Shown here: one piece after another, positions 14,727-23,832 of the stretch
Layout of the letters: every line of letters starts with the position of its first letter
How positions within the stretch are numbered: position 1 is the first letter of the stretch
Assembly: GCA_032718475.1 (NCBI GenBank)
Contig: JAUCBJ010003473.1
Coordinates: 1 to 24,777 of the forward strand
DNA: 24,777 bases
Source: Nemertoderma westbladi
Lineage: Eukaryota; Xenacoelomorpha; Nemertodermatida; Nemertodermatidae
Direction of reading: 5' to 3'
Made by a program: the position numbers and the translations under genes
The notes under the pieces: model-generated
Told to the model about the DNA's origin: nothing
The model's input: only the letters and a program-made list of their open reading frames with translations
Databases searched by the model: none

Positions 14727-17671
14727 GTAAGGGATTCACTCACATAACACCCACTTCGTTGTACATAGTACGGGATTCACTCACATAACACCCACTTCGT
14801 TGTACATAGTACGGGATTCACTCACATAACACCCACTTCGTTGTAGTACGGGATTCACTCACATAACACCCACTTCGTTGTACATAGTACGGGATTCACT
14901 CACATAACACCCACTTCGTTGTAGTACGGGATTCACTCACATAACACCCACTTCGTTGTACATAGTACGGGATTCACTCACATAACACCCACTTCGTTGT
15001 AGTACGGAATTCACTCACATAACACCCACTTCGTTGTACATAGTACGGGATTCACTCACATAACACCCACTTCGTTGTAGTACGGGATTCACTCACATAA
15101 CACCCACTTCGTTGTACATAGTACGGGATTCACTCACATAACACCCACTTCGTTGTAGTACGGGATTCACTCACATAACACCCACTTCGTTGTACATAGT
15201 ACGGGATTCACTCACATAACACCCACTTCGTTGTAGTACGGAATTCACTCACATAACACCCACTTCGTTGTACATAGTACGGGATTCACTCACATAACAC
15301 CCACTTCGTTGTACATAGTAAGGGATTCACTCACATAACACCCACTTCGTTGTAGTAAGGGATTCACTCACATAACACCCACTTCGTTGTACATAGTACG
15401 GGATTCACTCACATAACACCCACTTCGTTGTAGTAAGGGATTCACTCACATAACACCCACGTCGTTGTGCATACATAGTAAGGGATTCACTCACATAACA
15501 CCCACTTCGTCGTAGTAAGGAATTCACTCACATAACACCCACTTCGTTGTAGTAAGGGATTCACTCACATAACACCCATTTCGTTGTACATAGTACGGGA
15601 TTCACTCAAATAACACCCACTTCGTTGTAGTAAGGGATTCACTCACATAACACCCACTTCGTTGTGCATAGTACGGGATTCTCTCACATAACACCCACTT
15701 CGTTGTACATAGTACGGGATTCTCTCACATAACACCCACTTCGTTGTACATAGTACGGGATTCACTCACATAACACCCACTTCGTTGTAGTAATGGATTC
15801 ACTCACATAACACCCACTTCGTTGTACATAGTACGGGATTCACTCACATAACACCCACTTCGTTGTACATAGTACGGGATTCACTCACATAACACCCACT
15901 TCGTTGTGCATAGTAAGGGATTCACTCACATAACACCCACTTCGTTGTGCATAGTACGGGATTCTCTCACATAACACCCACTTCGTTGTACATAGTACGG
16001 GATTCTCTCACATAACACCCACTTCGTTGTACATAGTACGGGATTCACTCACATAACACCCACTTCGTTGTACATAGTACGGGATTCACTCACATAACAC
16101 CCACTTCGTTGTGCATAGTACGGGATTCACTCACATAACACCCACTTCGTCGTAGTAAGGGATTCACTCACATAACACCCACTTCGTTGTGCATAGTACG
16201 GGATTCTCTCACATAACACCCACTTCGTTGTACATAGTACGGGATTCACTCACATAACACCCACTTCGTTGTACATAGTACGGGATTCACTCACATAACA
16301 CCCACTTCGTTGTGCATAGTACGGGATTCTCTCACATAACACCCACTTCGTTGTACATAGTACGGGATTCACTCACATAACACCCACTTCGTTGTACATA
16401 GTACGGGATTCACTCACATAACACCCACTTCGTTGTACATAGTAAGGGATTCACTCACATAACACCCACTTCTTTGTAGTAAGGGATTCACTCACATAAC
16501 ACCCACTTCGTTGTGCATAGTACGGGATTCTCTCACATAACACCCACTTCGTTGTACATAGTACGGGATTCTCTCACATAACACCCACTTCGTTGTAGTA
16601 AGGGATTCTCTCACATAACACCCACTTCGTTGTACATAGTACGGGATTCACTCACATAACACCCACTTCGTTGTAGTAAGGGATTCACTCACATAACACC
16701 CACTTCGTTGTGCATAGTACGGGATTCACTCACATAACACCCACTTCGTCGTAGTAAGGGATTCACTCACATAACACCCACTTCGTTGTAGTAAGGGATT
16801 CACTCACATAACACCCACTTCGTTGTGCATAGTACGGGATTCTCTCACATAACACCCACTTCGTTGTAGTAAGGGATTCACTCACATAACACCCACTTCG
16901 TTGTGCATAGTAAGGGATTCTCTCACATAACACCCACTTCGTTGTGCATAGTACGGGATTCACTCACATAACACCCACTTCGTCGTAGTAAGGAATTCAC
17001 TTACATAACACCCACTTCGTTGTAGTAAGGGATTCACTCACATAACACCCACTTCGTTGTGCATAGTACGGGATTCACTCACATAACACCCACTTCGTTG
17101 TGCATAGTACGGGACGGGATTCACTCACATAACACCCACTTCGTTGTACATAGTACGGGATTCTCTCACATAACACCCACTTCGTTGTACATAGTACGGG
17201 ATTCACTCACATAACACCCACTTCGTTGTGCATAGTACGGGATTCACTCACATAACACCCACTTCGTCGTAGTAAGGAATTCACTCACATAACACCCACT
17301 TCGTTGCAGTAAGGGATTCACTCACATAACACCCACTTCGTTGTGCATAGTACGGGATTCACTCACATAACACTCACTTAGGTACCTTTTAACTCTTTGA
17401 CCTACGTCCGTGTGTATTTGTGTACCGAGGAGCACAGCGACGGATTGAGATACACAAGGGTCAACTGATTTAATTAATGACTGTTTATTGTTTAAATTAA
17501 TATCCATTTTATGAAACTATTTACAGTTTCTGTGACTAATTTACGGTAAACAATATTAGAGCACAATTTATATTCTCCCCATAAAACAATGATTGTTAAT
17601 TAACCAAAATGAGTTCTAGAATCTATTGTTTTTTTAAGTTTTTCCGTGTATCGACCTATAATAGACTGAAA

Positions 17672-17719
17672 CGCTCCTAAGTGGTACCGCAGCGTTGTTG
17701 CGAGGATACCACTGGAGCG
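17672..17719. other. Hairpin with a 13-bp stem
   Basis: The arms are CGCTCC-TA-AGTGGTA (17672-17686) and TACCACTGGAGCG (17707-17719). They are complementary over 13 bp, with a two-base bulge (TA) in the left arm. The 20-nt loop is GC-rich and contains a smaller CGCA/TGCG self-complementary motif. The stem could fold as DNA or RNA, or be the remnant of an inverted-repeat transposon end. No known RNA family was recognised. Confidence 0.55.
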
Positions 17720-18325
17720 CTGATAAGTTTACATCATTATAACAATTATAATATCATTCTATAAAAAAGACGCTCGCTGCGCTTGTTCGATACATAAAAT
17801 AAAAAACTAGGACCATAGCGCTGAAAAGTGTTATTTAACACACAATTTGGCAAATTATACCAAACATGCAACATTGACACTAAACTTGAATAAAAGGTGT
17901 TCCAGTAACTTCTATGGTATTCCTGTACACATACGACATGGCTAGTTTCAGGGATCGTTATAGTAGTATACGGAAGTAGGAAGTCCCGGATAATAAATAC
18001 GATTAATCTTATCAGGATGGCATCGCTAATGATGGGTGAAGCCGCCGCTATTGTTGTGCTGTCAATGCTAATACACAATGTAGGATTAGGATCAAAGGAA
18101 ATTCTGTTTCATCATATTAAATAATTCTTAAGGAGTAAATAATTATTGTGAACATGGAATATAAATAAATAAGTATGTTATTTTATTAGTGAACATTTAT
18201 TCACGGTAAGCATGGATTACATGTCATAAAAATAGATATAAAATGATGTTATAAAAATGTATAACTAACTAGACGATTATAAATAACTTAATTGCATAAA
18301 GGAACCACACCCTTCGCGGAGTTGT

Positions 18326-18487
18326 CCAATGGGAAGTGCGAATTGGGTAAAGAGAAACTATTTATATAAGGACGGAGTGGATGGGATACACCCTCGTGAA
18401 ATAAGTTGCAGAATATCCGATGTACAGTAACTTTTATTTAACGGCGAAAGTTGTCGGGAAACAAGTTTAATAAAATGCGGAAATAAA
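18326..18487 (+). promoter_or_regulatory. Promoter-like block: CCAAT, TATA, then AATAAA
   Basis: A CCAAT motif (18326-18330) is followed about 30 bp later by the TATA-like TATTTATATAAG (18359-18370). A start site would be expected around 18390-18400. AATAAA follows at 18469-18474 and 18482-18487, only about 80-100 bp beyond that point. No coding frame lies downstream. TATA followed closely by a polyadenylation signal is the arrangement of a U3-R long terminal repeat, so a solo LTR is possible. I could not find matching TG...CA ends with a target duplication. It may equally be chance in AT-rich DNA. Confidence 0.25.
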
Positions 18488-18590
18488 TATAATCTAAAAC
18501 TAGCCCACGTTAGCTATTTTCATTGTAATTGTTTTAAATGTAAAAAATTATGAGGGTTATCGCAATTATTATTAAAAAAGGATATAGAAA

Positions 18591-18900
18591 GCCAGCAGCT
18601 TGGTCAAGAGGTGACATTCATGGGCTTCCAATTAGGAAGCCCTGGTTCGATCCCGAGATGGTGCAGCACCGAGTTTGGGCAAAGTCCAATAAATGCTGCA
18701 GCCTTGCCCAACCATACCATTCATCCTGCACTGGTCGATAAATTGAAACCAAGGCAATTGGGGAAACAGAGTGGAAGGGTCTTCTATGGAAGATCACCTA
18801 TGGTGGTGAACAGGCATTCCTTTAGGAAACAGAGTGGGAGGGCGGTTTTTTTTACGGTGCTGTGGAAGATCACCAATGGTGGTAAATAGGCATTCCTTGG
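18591..18900 (+). mobile_element. tRNA-derived SINE-like element
   Basis: A perfect RNA polymerase III B box, GGTTCGATCCC (18644-18654), follows a weak A-box-like stretch around 18597-18613. The spacing is that of a tRNA head. Between them the anticodon arm is replaced by an 8-bp perfect stem, GGGCTTCC/GGAAGCCC with a 5-base loop (18622-18642). Downstream is a non-tRNA body with an internal duplication (next entry). The exact ends and target-site duplications were not resolved, so the limits are approximate. It is not an intact tRNA gene because the acceptor stem does not pair. Confidence 0.55.
18762..18898 (+). repeat. Imperfect duplication in the SINE body
   Basis: Two copies of a block start with GGAAACAGAGTGG at 18762 and 18825. 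Each continues through GGAAGATCACC (18788 and 18864) and ATGGTGGT to AGGCATTCCT. The second copy is about 12 bp longer because of an inserted tract around a T run (18846-18853). Short tandem blocks of this kind are common in SINE tails and bodies. Confidence 0.75.
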
Positions 18901-19404
18901 CCTAACGAGCCTAAAAGATTCTCCCATTCAAAAAAGGGTATTTTATATTAAGGCTGATTTTTCTCTGTGCACCTACACAAATGGAAAACTCGAGCAATAA
19001 TATTTATTACTGGTACATTACATATTGCGGCTTTATATAGCTGAGACGTTGCTCAATGACAAGGCGGTTCTACCTGTAAATGACACGACAACGAATAACA
19101 GAATGACGAAGTAAACAGGAAAGTGACATACAATCTAACAAACAAAATAGCTGCCAAATTGTAACATTTGATCGGAATCAAAATTGAAATCAGCGCATCG
19201 CAATTAACCATAAACAGCTTTGTTTGACAGAAAACCTTTGTATTTTCCCACTGAGACAGGATTGCAACAAGGGATATCGGACTTTCCCGGCCCCAATGTC
19301 AATCAACGGCCCCAACGTCAATCTTTCAACACGATCATATCTGTTTGAACCTCACCACCAGCTACGTGTCGGGCTTCAACGTATATAATAATATAATCTA
19401 TTTA
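18901..19404. other. Unassigned spacer
   Basis: No open frame, RNA gene or element could be supported here. The only structure seen is a small 19-bp tandem duplication, CGGCCCCAA(T/C)GTCAATC, at 19288 and 19307. The last bases (TTA, 19402-19404) are the candidate left target-site copy of the neighbouring MITE. Confidence 0.5.
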
Positions 19405-20143
19405 GGGGGGGGGGGGGGGGGGGGGGGGTACACTATTTTGGTCCAAAATATGTCGAAATTATTTTATGATATATTACAATGCACCATTGAATGGTGTTTC
19501 CAAATCTGAAAACCGCTATTTAATAGCTCTTTTGCTTTTCAAGTTATGTAAATTTCCATTTAGGGAATCCTATTGAAATTACTATTACAGTACTATGTAT
19601 AATGAAAGGTCGATTATGTCCAAATATTTTTTTCAAGAAATTGTCAACTTCAAGACCCTACTACTTCTACAATTTTTTAGTAATTAGTCTGAAACTTCCT
19701 GTCTGTGTCTAGATCCCACCCTGCATAAAAGTATCAGGCAACTTTTCGAAATTTTTTGTTAATAAAATTTAATACTATTTATAAAAAACCTAAAAATTAG
19801 CATAAATTTGCAGCGCCACCTAGCAGTGCAGAATTATTTTCACAAAATTTCGCCCGATAGCTATGTTGCCCCATCTTTGATCTATCATATAAAAAAACTT
19901 TCATGTGATTAGGTTCAAAACTGTAAAAGCCTCAGGGTTTTAAGCGCAACCAAGTTTTTTTTATTGTTAACTAGTATTAACTAATATTAAATAGCGGAAA
20001 AAACAATTTTTTTGACTTATCATGTAGAATAGCATCTGAGGCACCTATATGCCAAATTTTAGCCAAAACCAAACAATTTTGAACCGCTGAGAGTGATATA
20101 TCGAAGAGTTGTCCGAAAATGGTGTACCCCCCCCCCCCCCCCC
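19405..20143. mobile_element. MITE-like element with poly-G/poly-C tips
   Basis: A 739-bp non-coding segment bounded by inverted ends. The left end is 24 G residues (19405-19428) followed by TACACTATTTTGG. The right end is the inverted equivalent, CCGAAAATGGTGTA (20113-20126) followed by 17 C residues (20127-20143). The likeness extends inward, with a perfect 13-bp inverted pair: CCGCTATTTAATA at 19513-19525 and TATTAAATAGCGG at 19985-19997. TTA flanks both sides (19402-19404 and 20144-20146), a possible 3-bp target-site duplication. There is no transposase frame; the open frames inside are short. It looks like a non-autonomous DNA transposon. The superfamily is not assigned. Confidence 0.75.
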
Positions 20144-20423
20144 TTAATATGATCGTTAAGTACCTGAAGACCGTTTTTAATTTTTTTAAATATATAAAAT
20201 CTGTTGAAAATGCAAAATGAAAAAAGTTCAATCATCTGAAACATGATTTACATTATTTGGATGCAGCGCAGCTTACTGTACTGTAATGTACTTACTTACT
20301 GTAATGTAATAAGGCCAACTGCACAACTGTACTCTTATTATATTTGTGCAATTCAATATTTTATTAACTTTCTAAACCATACTTTTAATAATATTAAATA
20401 TAATTTATAAGTAATACCTTAAT
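20144..20423. other. Upstream region of the nucleotidase gene
   Basis: AT-rich DNA between the MITE and the start codon. It contains a small simple-sequence patch built on ACTGTA/ACTTACTTACTG (about 20274-20307). Several AT-rich TATA-like runs lie at 20380-20410, none of them a strong core promoter. An in-frame TAA at 20412-20414 closes the reading frame just before the ATG. The transcription start cannot be placed from sequence. Confidence 0.5.
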
Positions 20424-22229
20424 ATGAATCCAACTTGGTATATTCTAATAATATCAATGACGATTTTCAGGATATGCACGTTGGTAAACGGAGAATACAG
20501 TCTAATGATCCTACACACAAATGACATACATGGCAGGATCGAACAGACAGATAAATACTCCGGACAGTGTAAGGATGCCGCAAAAGGTTGCTACGGGGGC
20601 GTGGCCAGAAGAAAAACCGCCATAGAGAATATTAAATCGGAAGGAGGAAATGTTATTGTGTTGGATGCGGGAGATGAGTTCCAAGGGACTTTATGGTTCA
20701 GTTACTACCAAGGAAACGCCACAGCCAAGTTCATGAAAGAAATCAATTACGACGCATTCGCTTTAGGCAACCACGAATTCGATAGAGGCAATGCATTTCT
20801 CGCGAACTTTCTCAATAAACTCACAGGTATTGATATTGTTAGCGCCAATATTGACGCAAGTGAAGATGAAGATCTGCAGCAACTTATAAAGAAATCGACA
20901 GTGTTGATGGTAGGAGGTGTTAAAATAGGAATAATAGGTTATACCACGGATGAAACTCCACGCATCTCTCAACCAGGCGATAGTATTAAATTCAACAACG
21001 TTTTGGATGCTGTTAGGGTTGAAGCTGCGCGATTAAAGGAAGATGAAGGTGTTGCGATCATAATCGCGCTCGGTCACGCTGGGATAGAGATCGACAGAGA
21101 GATAGCAGAGTCGGTTCCTCTTGTTGATGTCGTCGTGGGCGGACACACCAACACCTTCCTGTACAACGGGGCCAACTCGCCTACAGGTGGGCCGGAGGAG
21201 GTGTACGGACCTTATCCCATAGTAGTACGGCCAGCGTATGATACTTCTAGAACCGTTCTTATTGTGCAAGACTACGCCTATGGTAAATACTTGGGATGCC
21301 TTAATGTTGTATTCGACGACAACGGCGAGGTACTGAGAGTGCTCCAGGGTAACAACCCTATCCTATTAGATAAAAGCATTGCCGAAGATGCAACAATCTT
21401 GAGTGAAGTTGATGATATGGCTCAAGCTATCCATGAATTTGGTGACGAGGTCATTGGGCAGACAAACGTCTATTTGGATGGCAGAAGGGGCATCTGTCGA
21501 AATAAGGAATGTAATTTGGCGAATCTTGTGATAGACGCAATGGTTACCTTAAACGCATTGAGTGGAGGAGCAACTACTAATAGTTGGGGTCGCATTGCCA
21601 TCGGTCTAATGAATGGTGGAGGTGTTAGAAGCTCAATAGATAAAGGTTTTGTAACAATAGCTGATGTTGTTCTGGCTCAGCCATTCGCAAACAATGTGAA
21701 TGTTCTCGAGTTATCCGGGAAGTACATACGATCAGCCTTGGAACACGGAGTCGCAAAGCTAACACCGAATTTGGGATCAGAGGCAGATGGGGAATTTCTG
21801 CAGGTCTCTGGATTACAGGTTGTGTACAATATATGTAATCCCCCACTGTCCCGGGTTGTAAGTGTGTCTGCTCGGTGTCTCGAGTGCGATATACCCGCAT
21901 ACGTACCCCTAGAGGATGACATCGTTTACAAGATAGTCACAATCGAGTACATATCGAATGGAGGCGATGGATATTCGATGATTAGAGATAATAAGATGAA
22001 CGAGTTGCAGACGGAACGAGCTGATTACGAGTACGTTGTCGACTACATCCGCAAGATGTCGCCTGTGATTGTAGGGGAGGAAGGTCGAATTATGTTCACC
22101 AACGGGACCGGTGAACTGGTTTCGGGAGCACCGATTTGTACCGCTATACCAAACAATGATGCCTCTAAGGCGATGATTTCAAATTGGTTGGTTTGTCTAT
22201 TTGTGGCGCTGATGATGTACAAAAATTAA
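20424..22229 (+). CDS. NT5E: Ecto-5'-nucleotidase / apyrase family enzyme, single exon
   Basis: A complete 601-residue member of the 5'-nucleotidase family, which hydrolyses extracellular AMP (some members ADP/ATP) to nucleoside and phosphate. A hydrophobic signal peptide spans residues 1-23, with likely cleavage after VNG. The N-terminal metallophosphatase domain has HTNDIHGR (31-38; metal ligands D34 and H36), D84 in DAGDEFQGT, GNHEFD (N116, H117), H218 in GHAG and H241 in GGHTNT. The C-terminal substrate domain has R359, NGGGVR (N397, R402), F421, and Y509 plus D515 in YISNGGDGY; Y509 stands where human CD73 has Phe. N-glycosylation sites are N98 and N560. A hydrophobic tail (about 584-599) after NNDASK suggests a GPI anchor and a cell-surface location. 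An in-frame TAA 9 nt upstream and A at -3 support this ATG. Length is near the family norm (about 570-600). No intron is needed, unlike the multi-exon vertebrate genes. Whether it is AMP-specific or an apyrase cannot be decided. Confidence 0.95.
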   Translation: MNPTWYILIISMTIFRICTLVNGEYSLMILHTNDIHGRIEQTDKYSGQCKDAAKGCYGGVARRKTAIENIKSEGGNVIVLDAGDEFQGTLWFSYYQGNATAKFMKEINYDAFALGNHEFDRGNAFLANFLNKLTGIDIVSANIDASEDEDLQQLIKKSTVLMVGGVKIGIIGYTTDETPRISQPGDSIKFNNVLDAVRVEAARLKEDEGVAIIIALGHAGIEIDREIAESVPLVDVVVGGHTNTFLYNGANSPTGGPEEVYGPYPIVVRPAYDTSRTVLIVQDYAYGKYLGCLNVVFDDNGEVLRVLQGNNPILLDKSIAEDATILSEVDDMAQAIHEFGDEVIGQTNVYLDGRRGICRNKECNLANLVIDAMVTLNALSGGATTNSWGRIAIGLMNGGGVRSSIDKGFVTIADVVLAQPFANNVNVLELSGKYIRSALEHGVAKLTPNLGSEADGEFLQVSGLQVVYNICNPPLSRVVSVSARCLECDIPAYVPLEDDIVYKIVTIEYISNGGDGYSMIRDNKMNELQTERADYEYVVDYIRKMSPVIVGEEGRIMFTNGTGELVSGAPICTAIPNNDASKAMISNWLVCLFVALMMYKN

Positions 22230-22310
22230 GATACAAAAATCTAGAGACTCGAATTATTTATAGAGAACATCCCATATTCAAGTTTAATTTTAACTTGTAT
22301 TACTGATTTC

Positions 22311-22337
22311 TAGTATTTAGTACTAGATTAAATACTA
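22311..22337 (+). terminator. Hairpin with ATTAAA, possible poly(A) signal
   Basis: A perfect 9-bp stem, TAGTATTTA (22311-22319) and TAAATACTA (22329-22337), with a 9-nt loop. It lies 82 bp past the nucleotidase stop. ATTAAA, the commonest variant of the AATAAA polyadenylation signal, sits at 22327-22332 in the loop and right arm. No canonical AATAAA was seen between the stop and the minisatellite, so this is the best 3'-end candidate. The hairpin itself is not a typical metazoan mRNA terminator. Confidence 0.35.
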
Positions 22338-22345
22338 AATTTCGG

Positions 22346-23276
22346 TTATATTGAAAAATATCGAGAGTAAAAATAACGCGAGTAAAAATATCGAGTGTTG
22401 AAAAATGTCGAGAGTAAAAATATCGAGTGTTGAAATATATCGAGAGTAAAAATATCGAGTGTTGAAAAATATCGAGTGTTGAAAAATATCGAGAGTAAAG
22501 ATTTTGAGTGTTGAAAAACATCGAGTGTTGAAAAATATCGAGAGTAAAAATATCGAGTGTTGAAAAATATCGAGAGTAAAAATATCGAATGTTGATAAAT
22601 ATCGAGAGTAAAATATCGAGTGTTGAAAAATATCGAGAGTAAAGATATCGAGTGTTGAAATATATCGAGAGTAAAGATATCGAGTGTTGAAAAATATCGA
22701 GAGTAAAAATATCGAATGTTGAAAAATATCGAGAGTAAAAATATCGAGTGTTGAAAAATATCGAGAGTAAAGATATCGAGTTTTGAAAAACATCGAGTGT
22801 TGAAAAATATCGAGAGTAAAAATATCGAGTGTTGAAAAATATCGAGTGTTGAAAAATATCGAGTGTTGAAAAATATCGAGTGTTGAAAAATATCGAGTGT
22901 TGAAAAATATCGAGTGTTGAAAAATATCGAGTGTTGAAAAATATCGAGTGTTGAAAAATATCGAGTGTTGAAAAATATCGAGTGTTGAAAAATATCGAGT
23001 GTTGAAAAATATCGAGAGTAAAAATATCGAGTGTTGAAAATTATCGAGAGTAAAAATATCGAATGTTAAAAAATATCGAGAGTAAAAATATCGAGTGTTG
23101 AAAAATATCTAGAGTAAAGATATCGAGTGTTGAAAAATATCGAGTGTTGAAAAATATCGAGAGTAAAAATATCGAGTGTTGAAAAATATCGAGTGTTGAA
23201 AAATATCGAGAGTAAAATATCGAGAGTAAAAATATCGAGTGTTGAAAAATATCGAGAGTAAAAATATCGATAGTAA
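22346..23276. repeat. Minisatellite of alternating 15- and 17-bp units
   Basis: Two related units tile the region: A = ATATCGAGAGTAAAA (15 bp) and B = ATATCGAGTGTTGAAAA (17 bp). They mostly alternate as a 32-bp AB dimer. From 22829 to about 23015 the array switches to eleven consecutive B units at exact 17-bp spacing (GTGTTG at 22829, 22846 and so on to 22999). Point variants such as CGAATGTT, AGATTTTGAG and ATATCTAG are scattered, mostly outside the pure-B run. The minus strand reads as long open frames rich in Phe, Ile, Ser and Tyr. These come from the repeat and are not genes. Confidence 0.97.
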
Positions 23277-23611
23277 AATTTTTTTTAAATAAGGGTTGTA
23301 TATATGCATGGACTTCTAGAATATTATTTATACCAGGACTGGAAACTGGGTAGCTATAGGCAAAATAAAAATACCAGTTGAGGCCTACTTATTAATTACT
23401 GCCAGTAGTAATAATTGTGAACATAATATACACAATACACATGCAGTATAGGTCATAATTTATTTTAATCTTTTTGTACATTGTAAAACGTTTGCTTAAA
23501 TAAATTAATATTGTTTGATCTATGAAATTATACATTCCCTATAAAATTGATGAGTATTATTGACAACATGACATGTATTGATGAAGTAAATTAGTAGACA
23601 AAAAAGGGGTC
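23277..23611. other. AT-rich spacer, nothing recognised
   Basis: Low-complexity AT-rich DNA between the minisatellite and the foldback-like composite. No open frame, RNA gene, promoter or repeat beyond short A/T runs could be supported. Confidence 0.5.
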
Positions 23612-23821
23612 AGTTCCGCCCGTGGCTACATTTTTGGATTTTTAACTGTACCTTTATACTAGCTAGTGTTTTCACCTTTTATAGAACCTGTCAGTTATTG
23701 ATTAAAATAAAAATTGATGTTCTAAAAACAAATATTTTTTGTTCTAGTACAATCTTTATACAGTACAAGCTAGTTTTTGGAACAAATTTGTCTTTTATTT
23801 TTTGATTTTTAACTGTATTTT

Positions 23822-23832
23822 TTACTAGCTAG
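23822..23832. repeat. Left target-site duplication of the SINE
   Basis: TTACTAGCTAG directly precedes the SINE tail. It is identical to the 11 bp after the SINE head at 24068-24078. The same motif (TACTAGCTAG) exists undisturbed in the first and third copies of the 167-bp repeat, which shows the pre-insertion site. Confidence 0.9.

Larger units (their letters stand above)
9..17381. repeat. 17.4-kb satellite array with 37/41-bp units
   Basis: A head-to-tail array fills the first 70% of the window with no unrelated insertion and no strand switch that I can see. The conserved core reads GGGATTCACTCACATAACAC followed by CCACTTCGTTGTA. It is joined by one of several linkers: GTAA after the core (37 bp), CATAGTAC (41 bp), GCATACATAGTAA-type (45 bp) or CATAGTACGGGAC (46 bp). 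A shortened 35-bp unit lacks the ACTTCG part. By length there are roughly 430 units. Most copies differ only in the linker or at one base, which suggests recent homogenisation by unequal exchange or gene conversion. The last copy (about 17342-17381) is diverged, with CACTCACTTAG, and marks the true right edge. The left edge is not seen: the window opens with eight A residues. No function is evident. It could be centromeric, subtelomeric or interstitial satellite DNA. Confidence 0.98.
17382..18590. other. AT-rich stretch without a convincing gene
   Basis: This is the unique-looking DNA right after the satellite. Two overlapping open frames run through it on opposite strands. One is 110 codons on the minus strand (17746-18078). 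The other is a shorter plus-strand frame from the ATG at 18017 to the TAA at 18122-18124 (35 codons, hydrophobic, open upstream to the stop at 17906). Neither shows a domain I recognise, and AT-rich open frames of this size are expected by chance. The plus-strand frame has a hydrophobic stretch that could be an exon of a membrane protein, but I see no clear splice support. A hairpin and a promoter-like block are listed separately. Confidence 0.5.

Noticed and set aside
16763-16963. Second open frame inside the satellite
   Set aside because: Same artefact of tandem units whose length is not a multiple of three.
1-17381. CRISPR-like array
   Set aside because: Repeats are contiguous with no unique spacers, far too many and too long, and in a eukaryotic context without cas genes. 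It is a satellite.
17322-17507. 61-codon minus-strand frame across the satellite edge
   Set aside because: Half of it is satellite. The rest has no recognisable domain and no supporting start context.
17746-18078. 110-codon minus-strand frame
   Set aside because: No motif recognised, AT-rich, and a competing hydrophobic frame runs on the other strand. Not enough to call a gene.
18550-18889. Two short plus-strand frames
   Set aside because: They run through the tRNA-derived SINE and its duplicated body, which explains the sequence better.
19977-20244. Minus-strand frames reading poly-Gly
   Set aside because: The glycine run is the C17 tract of the MITE end. These are not genes.
20460-20470. 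Possible 3' splice site (TTTTCAG) early in the nucleotidase frame
   Set aside because: Using it would discard the signal peptide, and the upstream frame is open with a good start context. An unspliced start is simpler.
20763-21922. Minus-strand frames within the nucleotidase region
   Set aside because: Antisense shadows of the well-supported 601-residue frame.
22300-23309. Minus-strand frames rich in FSTLDIF-type repeats
   Set aside because: Translations of the 15/17-bp minisatellite, with no plausible coding function.
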